DNA of 64,000 nt, taken from contig NZ_JADNYL010000001.1 in assembly GCF_017168195.1 (NCBI RefSeq), forward strand, positions 744,001 to 808,000, read 5' to 3'. The position numbers and the translations under genes are program-made. This document shows, piece by piece, positions 54,676 to 62,330 of this stretch. Each line of letters begins with the position of its first letter. Positions within the stretch are counted from its first letter, which is position 1. This DNA is from Thalassotalea sp. G2M2-11 (GTDB taxonomy: Bacteria > Pseudomonadota > Gammaproteobacteria > Enterobacterales > Alteromonadaceae). A model generated the notes under the pieces. The model made no database searches. It worked only from the letters and a program-made list of their open reading frames with translations, and was not told the origin of the DNA.

Positions 54676-56022
54676 ATGGCGGCTTCAAGAGGTGAGTTTA
54701 GCTCACGCATTGGATTTATTATGGCTGCGGCAGGTTCCGCAGTAGGTTTAGGTAATATTTGGGGATTTCCGACACAAACGGCCAGTAATGGCGGCGCAGC
54801 ATTTGTTTTGGTGTATTTGGTATTGGCATTTTGCCTTGCCTATCCAGCATTTATGGCAGAGTTATTAATTGGGCGATATGGCCAAGCCAATGCCGTGACA
54901 TCATTACAAAAAATGTCACGTACCCCTTTTCATAAGCGTTTTGCATTTTTAGTGGGTTTTGGTGGTGTTGTCTGCGCCGCGCTAATCTTAAGCTTTTATG
55001 GTATTTTAGCTGGTTGGATGATTTCCTATGCGACTGAACCAGTATTAACGCTAGGTAGTGCTAATTCTGCAGCCGCTTGGGTGGTTGAACAGTCAATGGC
55101 TCGTAATATTCTGTTCACAGCCTTGTTCATGTTTTTAACGGTTTTTGTTATTCGACGTGGTGTGGAAGACGGTATTGAGAAATGGTCTAAACGGTTAATG
55201 CCATTGCTTATTGTCTTGCTGTTGGTATTAATTGCCTATGTATTTACCTTAGACGGTGCGGCTCAGGGGTTAAACGCTTATTTAAACCCTGATATTTCAC
55301 GAGTACTAGAGCCTGACTTATTGATCAGCGCATTAGGACAAGCGTTTTTTTCTTTGTCGTTAGGTACCAGTGTCATGGTTATTTATGGCTCATATATTTC
55401 AAAAAATGAAAACTTAGTGAGCTTAGGCGCACAAGTAACTTTAATTGATGTATCAATTGCTTTCTTGGCCGGTTTGTTAATTATACCAGCAATGTATGTT
55501 GCACAAGCGCAAGGGGTGGCGATATTTGCAGAAGATGGTAGTTTAATTTCTGGCTCAGGGCTTGTTTTTACGGTATTACCAAGTTTGTTTGATACTATGG
55601 GTAGTATGGGGTTATTCGTGGCATTTTTCTTTTTTATCTTAATGTCGGTTGCTGCGCTTACCTCATCAATCTCTATGCTAGAAGGCCCTGTTTCTTACGT
55701 GGTTGAGCGCCATCAAATTGAACGTAAAAAAGCGACAACAATGATTGGCGTCATTATTTTCTTAATGAGTCTCGTGATTATTAGTAACTTAGGGGTGATG
55801 CTTGATTTTGTTGCCACATTAGCCACGGAATACGGTCAGCCAATTATAGCGATGTTATGTTGTGTCTTTGTCGGCTGGATTTGGCATCGTAGTGAAATTC
55901 TCAAAGAGCTACAGCAGGGGAATGAAACGGTGGAACACGGCTTTTTTTGGAAGATCTGGCCTTGGTATACTAAATTTATCTGCCCGACAGCCATCGCAAT
56001 AGTGTTTATTCACTCTTTATGA
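54676..56022 (+). CDS. Na+-dependent transporter of the NSS (neurotransmitter:sodium symporter) family
   Basis: 448 residues with about 11-12 membrane helices. Helix 1 carries the unwound Na+/substrate segment AAAGSAVGLGNIWGFPTQTASNGG, characteristic of LeuT-like NSS proteins; YGSYISKNENLVSLGAQV is also typical. The predicted substrates are amino acids, coupled to Na+ influx, fitting a marine host. The length matches bacterial members lacking the twelfth helix. The DUF922 gene overlaps its stop (ATGA). Confidence 0.93.
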   Translation: MAASRGEFSSRIGFIMAAAGSAVGLGNIWGFPTQTASNGGAAFVLVYLVLAFCLAYPAFMAELLIGRYGQANAVTSLQKMSRTPFHKRFAFLVGFGGVVCAALILSFYGILAGWMISYATEPVLTLGSANSAAAWVVEQSMARNILFTALFMFLTVFVIRRGVEDGIEKWSKRLMPLLIVLLLVLIAYVFTLDGAAQGLNAYLNPDISRVLEPDLLISALGQAFFSLSLGTSVMVIYGSYISKNENLVSLGAQVTLIDVSIAFLAGLLIIPAMYVAQAQGVAIFAEDGSLISGSGLVFTVLPSLFDTMGSMGLFVAFFFFILMSVAALTSSISMLEGPVSYVVERHQIERKKATTMIGVIIFLMSLVIISNLGVMLDFVATLATEYGQPIIAMLCCVFVGWIWHRSEILKELQQGNETVEHGFFWKIWPWYTKFICPTAIAIVFIHSL

Positions 56023-56669
56023 TGGTCATATTAAAACGTTATCGTGTCGTTTTTTCTTTATGCTTGTTGCTTTGCTCTCAGTTAGGCTATGCGAAGGTAG
56101 ATGAGAATATAGCAACTTCTTATTATCAGATATCGGGAAAAAACTTTAAGGAACTTAGTCAAAGCGTTTTAGAAAATGGTCCGACTACGATTTCAGGTAA
56201 ACAACCTTGGGCTAAAGTGGCGTGGAATATTTTGACTGAATACCATTTTAAAACGTTGAAAAATGGTTGTTTATTTGTGCTATCGAGCATGGAGGTAGAG
56301 GCAGATATTTTTCTACCTATCTGGCAAAATGTGAGTGACGTCTCTCCAAAAACAAGACTTTGGTGGCAAGAGTTCTCATTGTTTATGGAGCAACATGAGC
56401 AACGTCATGTTGATAATGTCATGGAAGTAGCTAAATCATTTCAACAAGCGATTACACAATTTGATGTTTTTACTTCATGTGATGCTGCTCTGCAGCATTA
56501 TTTTGATGTAAAAAATCAGTATATGGATGAAATAAACGCGAATGACTTTGCGATAGATAGGGCGGCGTTAAGCCGGATTAACTCTAACGAGCGTTTATTT
56601 GAACCTCTTAAAGACATCGGTGGGATCTCTATTGAAAGTGGTGGTATGAGAAGTGTTATCAGTTTTTAG
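56019..56669 (+). CDS. DUF922 predicted secreted zinc-dependent protease
   Basis: 216 residues with an N-terminal signal or anchor segment (RVVFSLCLLLCSQLGYA). The DUF922 signature is visible: YYQISGKNFKELSQS, NGCLFVLSSMEVEADIFLPIW and the metal motif HEQRH in LFMEQHEQRHVDNVM, resembling HExxH. The family is described as predicted Zn-dependent proteases; activity is not shown. It is translationally coupled to the NSS symporter, so peptide cleavage supplying amino acids is a guess from context. Confidence 0.8.
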   Translation: MMVILKRYRVVFSLCLLLCSQLGYAKVDENIATSYYQISGKNFKELSQSVLENGPTTISGKQPWAKVAWNILTEYHFKTLKNGCLFVLSSMEVEADIFLPIWQNVSDVSPKTRLWWQEFSLFMEQHEQRHVDNVMEVAKSFQQAITQFDVFTSCDAALQHYFDVKNQYMDEINANDFAIDRAALSRINSNERLFEPLKDIGGISIESGGMRSVISF

Positions 56670-56694
56670 ACGATGACATCAAGACATCGTCTAA
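56666..56694. terminator. Perfect hairpin between DUF922 and thioredoxin genes
   Basis: TTAGACGATG (56666-56675) and CATCGTCTAA (56685-56694) form a 10-bp stem with a 9-nt loop. No convincing U tract follows on either strand, so it may be a Rho-assisted stop or mRNA 3'-end stabiliser. Confidence 0.55.
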
Positions 56695-56700
56695 TCACAA

Positions 56701-57018
56701 TTATTGATTCACAAATTCAGCCACTTGTTTTAGAGATGCTGCGCCGACTTTACGATCAATTAACTCCCCATTATTCATCAATAGTAAGGTCGGGATCCCT
56801 CTGATGCTATATTGTGTCATTAACGATTGTGCCTGATCCGCATCTATTTTGACTACTTTTAGCTCCGGTTGTTGCTCGGCAATTTGTGTAACAACAGGAG
56901 CTATCATCTTACATGGTCCGCACCACGGCGCATAAAAGTCTATCAATACTTTACCCTGATAATTTAGCACTTCTTGTTCAAATTGTGTGGCAGATATTTC
57001 ACTTACTTGTTTCATCAT
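56701..57018 (-). CDS. Thioredoxin
   Basis: 105 residues with the classical active site WCGPC (Cys33, Cys36) in LIDFYAPWCGPCKM, the cis-Pro loop GIPTLLL and the conserved Asp region. No signal peptide, so cytoplasmic. It reduces protein disulfides. It is a secondary thioredoxin candidate: the usual trxA lies next to rho, which is not here. Divergent from the LysR gene by 108 bp, which may control it. Confidence 0.92.
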   Translation of the reverse strand: MMKQVSEISATQFEQEVLNYQGKVLIDFYAPWCGPCKMIAPVVTQIAEQQPELKVVKIDADQAQSLMTQYSIRGIPTLLLMNNGELIDRKVGAASLKQVAEFVNQ

Positions 57019-57126
57019 GATTCCTATTTTGCTTATTTTAATGAGTAGCGATAGTGTAAAGAATTTGTATTGTTTTGATTAGTCCGGTTTAATAGGATTG
57101 ATTATTCTAAAAATGAGACAATAATT

Positions 57127-58002
57127 GTGATAAAAGCACTGGAGCATTACGCATTTTTTACGGTAATTGTTGAAGAAGGCTCGATGACGAATGCCGCTGC
57201 TCGTCTTGGTATACCGAAATCTAAACTGAGTAGACGACTAGCTGTGTTGGAGCAGCAATTAGGTACTCAGTTATTGATCAGAACGACAAGAGCTCAGCAT
57301 TTAACCGAGAGTGGTTTGTTACTTTATCAACATTGCAAACCTCATGTTGACGCACTATTTGATGCACAACATTTAGTCAATGATGCGGTTTCTTCTGTCA
57401 AAGGTAAGCTTAGTTTATTGTTACCACTAGAGTTTTTTAATAAAGTCATTGGTCAATTGATCACAGACTTTGCCCTTGCCTATCCGGCGGTAGAAATTCA
57501 TTGTCATCATTATTCTCAATACCAACCAGATATTGATTATCAATATGACTTAGTGTTTGTGTTACATGAACAACCGTTACCTAGTTCGCAGTGGATAGCC
57601 AAAACTTTATTAAGTTTTCCTCAGTCAATTTACTGCGGGCAAGGGTATTCGCACTTGCGATGTACTGCACTGAATGACTTAACCAAGCAACAAGCCATTG
57701 TTGCTAAGCCAAAAGAAGCTTGGTTATTTCGTCAAAATAACAAGACCTTAGTGATCAGCCCAAAAACCGCCATGATGTTATCGAGCCCAGAAATGCGTGT
57801 TCAGGCTTGTCAGCAGGGGATAGGGTTATTAAAATTGCCAGACTATATTGGCAAAGCTGATCATAAGCTTCGCTCGGTTAAATTACCTCACGCTTTAGTG
57901 GCATTACAACTAAGCTTACTATATCAAAACCGTACTATTGCGGCTAAAACACGGGTGTTTTTAGATTATTTTCAAAGCAAGATTGGATGTTTGTCTGAAT
58001 GA
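57127..58002 (+). CDS. LysR-family transcriptional regulator
   Basis: 291 residues, GTG start at 57127. N-terminal winged helix: EHYAFFTVIVEEGSMTNAAARLGIPKSKLSRRLAVLEQQLGTQLLIRTTR, followed by an effector-binding domain (about 90-290). Candidate targets are the divergent thioredoxin gene, the co-transcribed binding protein, or itself. The ATGA overlap with the following gene links the regulator to a solute-binding protein. The inducer is unknown. Confidence 0.93.
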   Translation: MIKALEHYAFFTVIVEEGSMTNAAARLGIPKSKLSRRLAVLEQQLGTQLLIRTTRAQHLTESGLLLYQHCKPHVDALFDAQHLVNDAVSSVKGKLSLLLPLEFFNKVIGQLITDFALAYPAVEIHCHHYSQYQPDIDYQYDLVFVLHEQPLPSSQWIAKTLLSFPQSIYCGQGYSHLRCTALNDLTKQQAIVAKPKEAWLFRQNNKTLVISPKTAMMLSSPEMRVQACQQGIGLLKLPDYIGKADHKLRSVKLPHALVALQLSLLYQNRTIAAKTRVFLDYFQSKIGCLSE

Positions 58003-58832
58003 TATTACAATCAAGTTATCGCATTCTTAAAAATATAACGATGAGATTTTTCAGCCTATTTATTGCGCTTTTCTTACTACTTACTTCAATAAATTGTATT
58101 GCTTTGGAACAGTCTCCAGAGCAGAAAACCATTTACCTGATTGGCGAATTATTATATCCCGTTACCAATGCTGATGGTACAGGTCAGCAGTTTGAAGTAG
58201 CAAAAGAAATATTTGCTCAACATGGTTATCAAGTAAAGACTAGTGTTTACCCTTATAGAAGGGCAGTGAAACTCTTTGAAAATGGACATGCAGATATGAT
58301 GATAGGTATGTTCAAAGATGAAAATTTTCAATTTAACTATTCAAAGTACCCACATGACACAGATAACTTGCTCGCTATTTTTCCTAAAAAAAATGAAAAA
58401 AACTGGCAAGGAGTTAATTCCTTAGCGAATAAAGAAATCACCTTTTTGGCTGGATTAGGCCAACCTTTCAGTCAATATTTACCCTCATTTTCCTTTCAAC
58501 AGAACGAGGTACAAACACGCAAACAAGCTGTCTATAAGCTAATGCATCAACGAAGTGACTATATGGTGGATACTGAAGGTTCATATTTATTAGCTGAAAG
58601 ACTTAATATTACTGATGATTTGGTTGCTAAACTAATCGGTTATGCGGAGATTTATGCCGCGTTTGCAGATACACCTAATGGTATGCGTGCGAAGCAGCTG
58701 TGGGACTCAAGCTATCCGAACTTTATTTTAACTGATAAAGCTCGGTCTATATATCAAAAATGGGGGCTTGAGCGGGAATATAATGTGACGAAAACGTACT
58801 ATCAGCAATTAAAATTATCTACAACTGAGTAA
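57999..58832 (+). CDS. Solitary periplasmic solute-binding protein (SBP family 3-like)
   Basis: 277 residues with an N-terminal signal segment (MRFFSLFIALFLLLTSINCIA); the true start may be the ATG at 58041 rather than 57999. Mature part: GTGQQFEVAKEIFAQHGYQVKTSVYPYRRAVKLFENGHADMMIGM, the standard SBP_bac_3 first-lobe pattern. No transporter genes nearby. The overlap with the LysR gene suggests co-expression and perhaps sensing rather than transport. Ligand unknown. Confidence 0.78.
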   Translation: MILQSSYRILKNITMRFFSLFIALFLLLTSINCIALEQSPEQKTIYLIGELLYPVTNADGTGQQFEVAKEIFAQHGYQVKTSVYPYRRAVKLFENGHADMMIGMFKDENFQFNYSKYPHDTDNLLAIFPKKNEKNWQGVNSLANKEITFLAGLGQPFSQYLPSFSFQQNEVQTRKQAVYKLMHQRSDYMVDTEGSYLLAERLNITDDLVAKLIGYAEIYAAFADTPNGMRAKQLWDSSYPNFILTDKARSIYQKWGLEREYNVTKTYYQQLKLSTTE

Positions 58833-59023
58833 CCGCAACTTTGCATAAGCAATACGTTTCTAGCAGCTATGTTTACTGACTTTTGTGTTATCTTGAAGCG
58901 AAATAAACAGTTATTCCAGCTCCTTAAATCCTTGAATTCAAAAAAATATCAAGCAGAAATATAAGATACTGTTAAGTTATTGTTTTATTGAACTTAGCAC
59001 TATTTCTGATACAAATCTGAAGG

Positions 59024-59722
59024 TTAAGTAAGCTTTGTCGGCCATTCTAGTTGCCAAGGAGGATTTAACTGCATTATTTTTGTTTGTGCATTGCTACTGT
59101 TAAAATAGTCTCCAGATGTTGGGGGTAAGACATATTGATAGAGCTTGTTGTGATAGTTAAATTGTAAAGCATAAGCATGTAAATAACCGCGATCCGCGGT
59201 TGTTTTACCGTAATAGTTATCGCCAAGTATGGCTGCCCCAATGCTTGCTAATGCCACTCTAATTTGATGGGTTTTGCCTGTGTGTGGTTTGATCAGAAAT
59301 AAGCGCAGCCCTTGTTCAATGCTGTAACTAAAAAATTGACTAATCGCTGGGTTATCATTTGTTCTCATTAATTTCCACATACCGCGTCGGCTTTTCTCCA
59401 TGTCGCCTTTGATCAAGCCTTGTTTTTTCTTGGGTTTTTTATCACTTAGTGCGAGGTAGTATTTTTCAATTTCATGCTGTTTGAACAGTTCTTGAAAGCG
59501 GTTCGCACTTTCTTTGGTCGTAGCGAAAATAATCAAGCCTGACGTCATTTTATCAAGGCGATGGACTGGGTATAGCTCTGGTACGGCGAGCATAGATTTA
59601 ACTTGATGAAATAAGCCTAGCTGTTGCTGTTCATTGTGAAAGCTGACTCCGGCAGGTTTGTTGATAATAATAAAGTCGGTTTGCTGATCAACTAGTTGAA
59701 TTTCAGGTATCTCAGATGTCAT
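59024..59722 (-). CDS. RluA-family pseudouridine synthase
   Basis: 232 residues. The catalytic aspartate sits in YPVHRLDKMTSGLIIFA (HRLDxxTSG), and the KPHTGKTHQIRVALASIGAAILGD segment is the family's RNA-binding and C-terminal motif. No S4 domain at the N-terminus. It isomerises uridine in rRNA or tRNA; it belongs to the short RluA-like subgroup (TIGR01621 type), target not determined. It is monocistronic. Confidence 0.92.
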   Translation of the reverse strand: MTSEIPEIQLVDQQTDFIIINKPAGVSFHNEQQQLGLFHQVKSMLAVPELYPVHRLDKMTSGLIIFATTKESANRFQELFKQHEIEKYYLALSDKKPKKKQGLIKGDMEKSRRGMWKLMRTNDNPAISQFFSYSIEQGLRLFLIKPHTGKTHQIRVALASIGAAILGDNYYGKTTADRGYLHAYALQFNYHNKLYQYVLPPTSGDYFNSSNAQTKIMQLNPPWQLEWPTKLT

Positions 59723-60041
59723 AAATTTTTATCAGCCATGTCTTAAATAGTGATGGTTATTGCCATAACAGAAAGGAAGAAAAATGGGTGTAAGTTCCAG
59801 TTAATATCGTCTGTCTTATTGTTTAGCTCACTTTACCTGATGATGAAATGATAAAAAACCGTTATTATCATTTTGAGTGAAAGACATACCGATGAAAGTT
59901 AGTTCAAGGTAAATAGGTCTTAGTTAAGCGGTAAAGCATGTAATTATAGCGCTTTCGAATAACGCGTTTATAATTATTTTGATTAAATCTAATGAAACGC
60001 ATTGAAATAGCAAGATTTAACCCTAAATAGTTAAATAGCTT
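59723..60041. other. 319-bp intergenic region upstream of gshA
   Basis: No gene seen. A 9-bp inverted repeat AAATGATAA (59846-59854) / TTATCATTT (59865-59873) without U tract is the only visible structure. The gshA promoter is expected within the AT-rich right half. Confidence 0.5.
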
Positions 60042-61637
60042 ATGCTCAATGTTACAGGGAATATTTTGTCAAATTCTTATCAGCACTATATCGACGCGTT
60101 CAGCGACGATAATCACATCACTTCGTTAACTGGCATTGGTCGAGGAATTGAGCGGGAAGGCTTAAGAGTACATAAAGCAGGGCGTTTATCAGAACATGGT
60201 CATCATCATGATTTGGGCGCAGCTCTCACTCATTCAAATATTACTACAGACTACTCAGAGTGCTTGTTGGAGTTTATTACGCCAGTAAGTCATAGTCCGC
60301 AGCAATCAATTGATCAATTGAGAGATATTCAAAAGTTCACGTTGTCACAAATGAATGGTGAAGTGATCTGGCCAATGAGTATGCCATGCTTTGTCGAAGA
60401 TGATGACAAGATAGTGTTAGCCCAATATGGCAGCTCAAATATTGGCACAATGAAAAATGTTTATCGCCGCGGTTTAAAGAATCGTTATGGTAGCATGATG
60501 CAAGTGATTGCAGGTATTCACTTTAACTTTTCATTTTCTCAACAATTTTGGCAAACATTAAAAACTATCGATCAAAATAATGATGATATGCAAACCTTTG
60601 TCTCTGATAAATACTTTGCGTTGTTGAGAAATTATAAACGCTATTGTTGGTTGATCCCTTATTTGTACGGCAGCTCTCCTGCAATTTGTCCATCATTCTT
60701 ACAAGGTAAAAAGACAAAGCTACCATTTAAAAAATCTGACAGTGGTTACTTATACCTTGAACATGCAACGTCATTGAGAATGAGTGATTTGGGTTATACC
60801 AACAGTGAACAATCGTCATTACATATTTGTTATAACGATTTGGCTGGCTATATTGATGGCGTTAAAGAAGCGATTAATTTACCTTCGAAAAAGTTTGAAC
60901 AAATCGGGGTGAAGGTTGATGGCAAGTACCGTCAATTAAATAGTAATGTGTTACAAATTGAAAATGAACTATATGCTCCGATCAGACCTAAGCAAGTTGC
61001 TGAATCGGGAGAAAAACCGTCAGAAGCATTAACTCGACGAGGCGTTGAATATATTGAAGTAAGAGCATTAGATGTCAATCCATTTGTTGATACAGGGATA
61101 AGTCTTGAGCAAATACATTTCCTTGATGTTTTCTTAACGTTTTGTCTTCTAGAGCCTAGCCCATTATTAAACTGTGATAAGCAAAATGATTATCAGAAAA
61201 ATATGGAAGATGTTGTGGTACGAGGTCGAGATCCTCAGCTGCGTTTGATGGATAATGGTAAAGAAAAATCAGTACCAGAATGGGGTGATGAGTTGTTTGC
61301 TCAAATGAAGCAAGTTGCACATTTATTAGATCAAGCATACGACAGCGATGTTTATGGTAAAGCGTTAGCTTTTGAGCAACAGAAACTAGCCGATCCTAGT
61401 TTAACGCCTTCGGCACAAATGTTGTCACTCGTGGTGGAGCAAAACCAAAGTTTAACCGAGTTCGCTTTAAGCCAAGCTAGCCGTTATCGCAGTGAAGCGT
61501 TAGCTGCTGACTACCAGTTTTATGATCAACAATACTTTATTGAGCAGGCAGAATTATCTCATCAACAACAGCAACAGATAGAGCAGAGTGATGAGCTAGA
61601 TTTCGATCAGTTCTTAGCTAATTATTTTGCTAGCTAG
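60042..61637 (+). CDS. gshA: Glutamate-cysteine ligase
   Basis: 531 residues of the gammaproteobacterial GshA class; E. coli GshA is 518. Family motifs: GIGRGIEREGLRV, TTDYSECLLEFITP, WPMSMPC, YRRGLKNRYGSMMQVIAGIHFNFS and RRGVEYIEVRALDVNPF. It makes gamma-glutamylcysteine, the first step of glutathione synthesis. No gshB lies nearby. It is monocistronic; downstream is the small-RNA array on the opposite strand. Confidence 0.97.
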   Translation: MLNVTGNILSNSYQHYIDAFSDDNHITSLTGIGRGIEREGLRVHKAGRLSEHGHHHDLGAALTHSNITTDYSECLLEFITPVSHSPQQSIDQLRDIQKFTLSQMNGEVIWPMSMPCFVEDDDKIVLAQYGSSNIGTMKNVYRRGLKNRYGSMMQVIAGIHFNFSFSQQFWQTLKTIDQNNDDMQTFVSDKYFALLRNYKRYCWLIPYLYGSSPAICPSFLQGKKTKLPFKKSDSGYLYLEHATSLRMSDLGYTNSEQSSLHICYNDLAGYIDGVKEAINLPSKKFEQIGVKVDGKYRQLNSNVLQIENELYAPIRPKQVAESGEKPSEALTRRGVEYIEVRALDVNPFVDTGISLEQIHFLDVFLTFCLLEPSPLLNCDKQNDYQKNMEDVVVRGRDPQLRLMDNGKEKSVPEWGDELFAQMKQVAHLLDQAYDSDVYGKALAFEQQKLADPSLTPSAQMLSLVVEQNQSLTEFALSQASRYRSEALAADYQFYDQQYFIEQAELSHQQQQQIEQSDELDFDQFLANYFAS

Positions 61638-61642
61638 AGGTG

Positions 61643-61670
61643 CAAGGTCTTTATGGCCTTGTATACTTTT
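61643..61670 (+). terminator. Weak candidate terminator after gshA
   Basis: CAAGG (61643-61647) and CCTTG (61657-61661) pair around a short loop, followed by TATACTTTT. Stem short, so modest confidence. Confidence 0.45.
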
Positions 61671-61688
61671 GACAGTTAAATTTTAGGT

Positions 61689-61756
61689 AAAAAAAAGCGC
61701 GTTAGGGCAACGCGCTGTAACAAATAAGAAAGCAGTCCAGGGAGGTATTTGCTCTC
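61689..61756 (-). ncRNA. Small RNA unit 1 of a four-member array
   Basis: On the minus strand, a promoter (TTGAACT at about 61785-61791, -10 TCATAA at 61762-61767) precedes a predicted RNA of about 68 nt. It starts near GAGAGC, contains the C-rich segment CTCCCTGGACTGCTT and ends in a terminator: 8-bp stem AGCGCGTT/AACGCGCT (61696-61716) then 8 Us. The U tract follows the hairpin only on the minus strand, which fixes the direction. It shares CCCTGGACT with unit 4. Confidence 0.75.
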
Positions 61757-61761
61757 AAACA

Positions 61762-61791
61762 TTATGACCGTCTACATTTTTATTAGTTCAA
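61762..61791 (-). promoter_or_regulatory. ECF/sigma-E-like promoter of small RNA unit 1
   Basis: -35 TTGAACTA (GTTCAA on the plus strand at 61786-61791), 16 nt after GAACTA, then TCATAAT. Same layout in all four units. Confidence 0.65.
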
Positions 61792-61884
61792 TATTTATTC
61801 AATAATTTTTGATGTTTTTTCTTAAATATTAATTTTTCATTTTAAGTGCATGAAAGCTAATATCATTTTCTGTTATTTTTTTAT

Positions 61885-61948
61885 AAAAAAATGCCCATTA
61901 ATAAAATGGGCATATCAAGTAAATAAACACTAAGGGAAAATGTCTCTC
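61885..61948 (-). ncRNA. Small RNA unit 2 of a four-member array
   Basis: A predicted minus-strand RNA of about 64 nt, starting near GAGAGA, with the segment TTTCCCTTAGTGTTT, ending in a 9-bp stem AATGGGCAT/ATGCCCATT (61891-61913) and a 7-nt U tract. TTTCCCTTAGTGTTT is identical to unit 3 over 15 nt. Confidence 0.75.
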
Positions 61949-61953
61949 AATAA

Positions 61954-61983
61954 TTAAGAGTCGTTAATTTTTCAAAAGTTCAA
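61954..61983 (-). promoter_or_regulatory. ECF/sigma-E-like promoter of small RNA unit 2
   Basis: -35 TTGAACTT (GTTCAA on the plus strand at 61978-61983), 16 nt after GAACTT, then TCTTAAT (61953-61959 region). Confidence 0.65.
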
Positions 61984-62006
61984 AACTATGTGTAAAAAAT
62001 TAGAAT

Positions 62007-62076
62007 AAAAAAAACGCGTTAACTTTACAGAAAACGCGTCAAAAACATGAAACACTAAGGGAAATAAAAACCTCTC
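62007..62076 (-). ncRNA. Small RNA unit 3 of a four-member array
   Basis: A predicted minus-strand RNA of about 70 nt starting near GACGAGAGG, with TTTCCCTTAGTGTTT as in unit 2, ending in a 7-bp stem ACGCGTT/AACGCGT (62014-62039) with a larger loop and an 8-nt U tract. Confidence 0.72.
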
Positions 62077-62081
62077 GTCTA

Positions 62082-62111
62082 GTATGAGTACAAGTGAAAG
62101 AATAAGTTCAA
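62082..62111 (-). promoter_or_regulatory. ECF/sigma-E-like promoter of small RNA unit 3
   Basis: -35 TTGAACTT (GTTCAA on the plus strand at 62106-62111), 16 nt after GAACTT, then TCATACT. Confidence 0.65.
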
Positions 62112-62131
62112 AATAAATTTAAAATGTAGAT

Positions 62132-62200
62132 AAAAAAAAGCGCATTTCTAAAATTAGAAACGCGCTTAACAAGTCCAGGGGAAACACTATATGAAAGTAT
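62132..62200 (-). ncRNA. Small RNA unit 4 of a four-member array
   Basis: A predicted minus-strand RNA of about 69 nt with TAGTGTTTCCCCTGGACTTG and a 12-bp terminator stem (62139-62166), then 8 Us. One stem position is a G-U pair in minus-strand RNA but an A-C mismatch if read from the plus strand, which supports minus-strand transcription independently of the U tract. Confidence 0.77.
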
Positions 62201-62205
62201 TAACA

Positions 62206-62235
62206 GTAAGAGTAGTAAGGAGATAAATAGTTCAA
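62206..62235 (-). promoter_or_regulatory. ECF/sigma-E-like promoter of small RNA unit 4
   Basis: -35 TTGAACTA (GTTCAA on the plus strand at 62230-62235), 16 nt after GAACTA, then TCTTACT. Confidence 0.65.
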
Positions 62236-62330
62236 AAATAATTTAAATAAATTTTTATTTTTTTTACTTACTGTTAAAAGTTGTTGTTTCTGGCATTATG
62301 ACGTCAGATGTTATTTAGTTTTTTGATGTT

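Noticed and set aside
61689-62166. Repeated hairpins with poly-A in 61.7-62.2 kb as a CRISPR array or gshA terminators
   Set aside because: Spacing and sequence of the units are not uniform as in CRISPR, and the poly-A precedes the hairpins on the plus strand, so they cannot terminate gshA. On the minus strand they fit small-RNA terminators.
61762-62235. Sigma-70 promoters for the small RNAs
   Set aside because: TTGAAC could serve as a -35 but the distance to TAAT/TACT is too long and the -10 boxes are poor. The ECF-type reading has constant spacing in all four.
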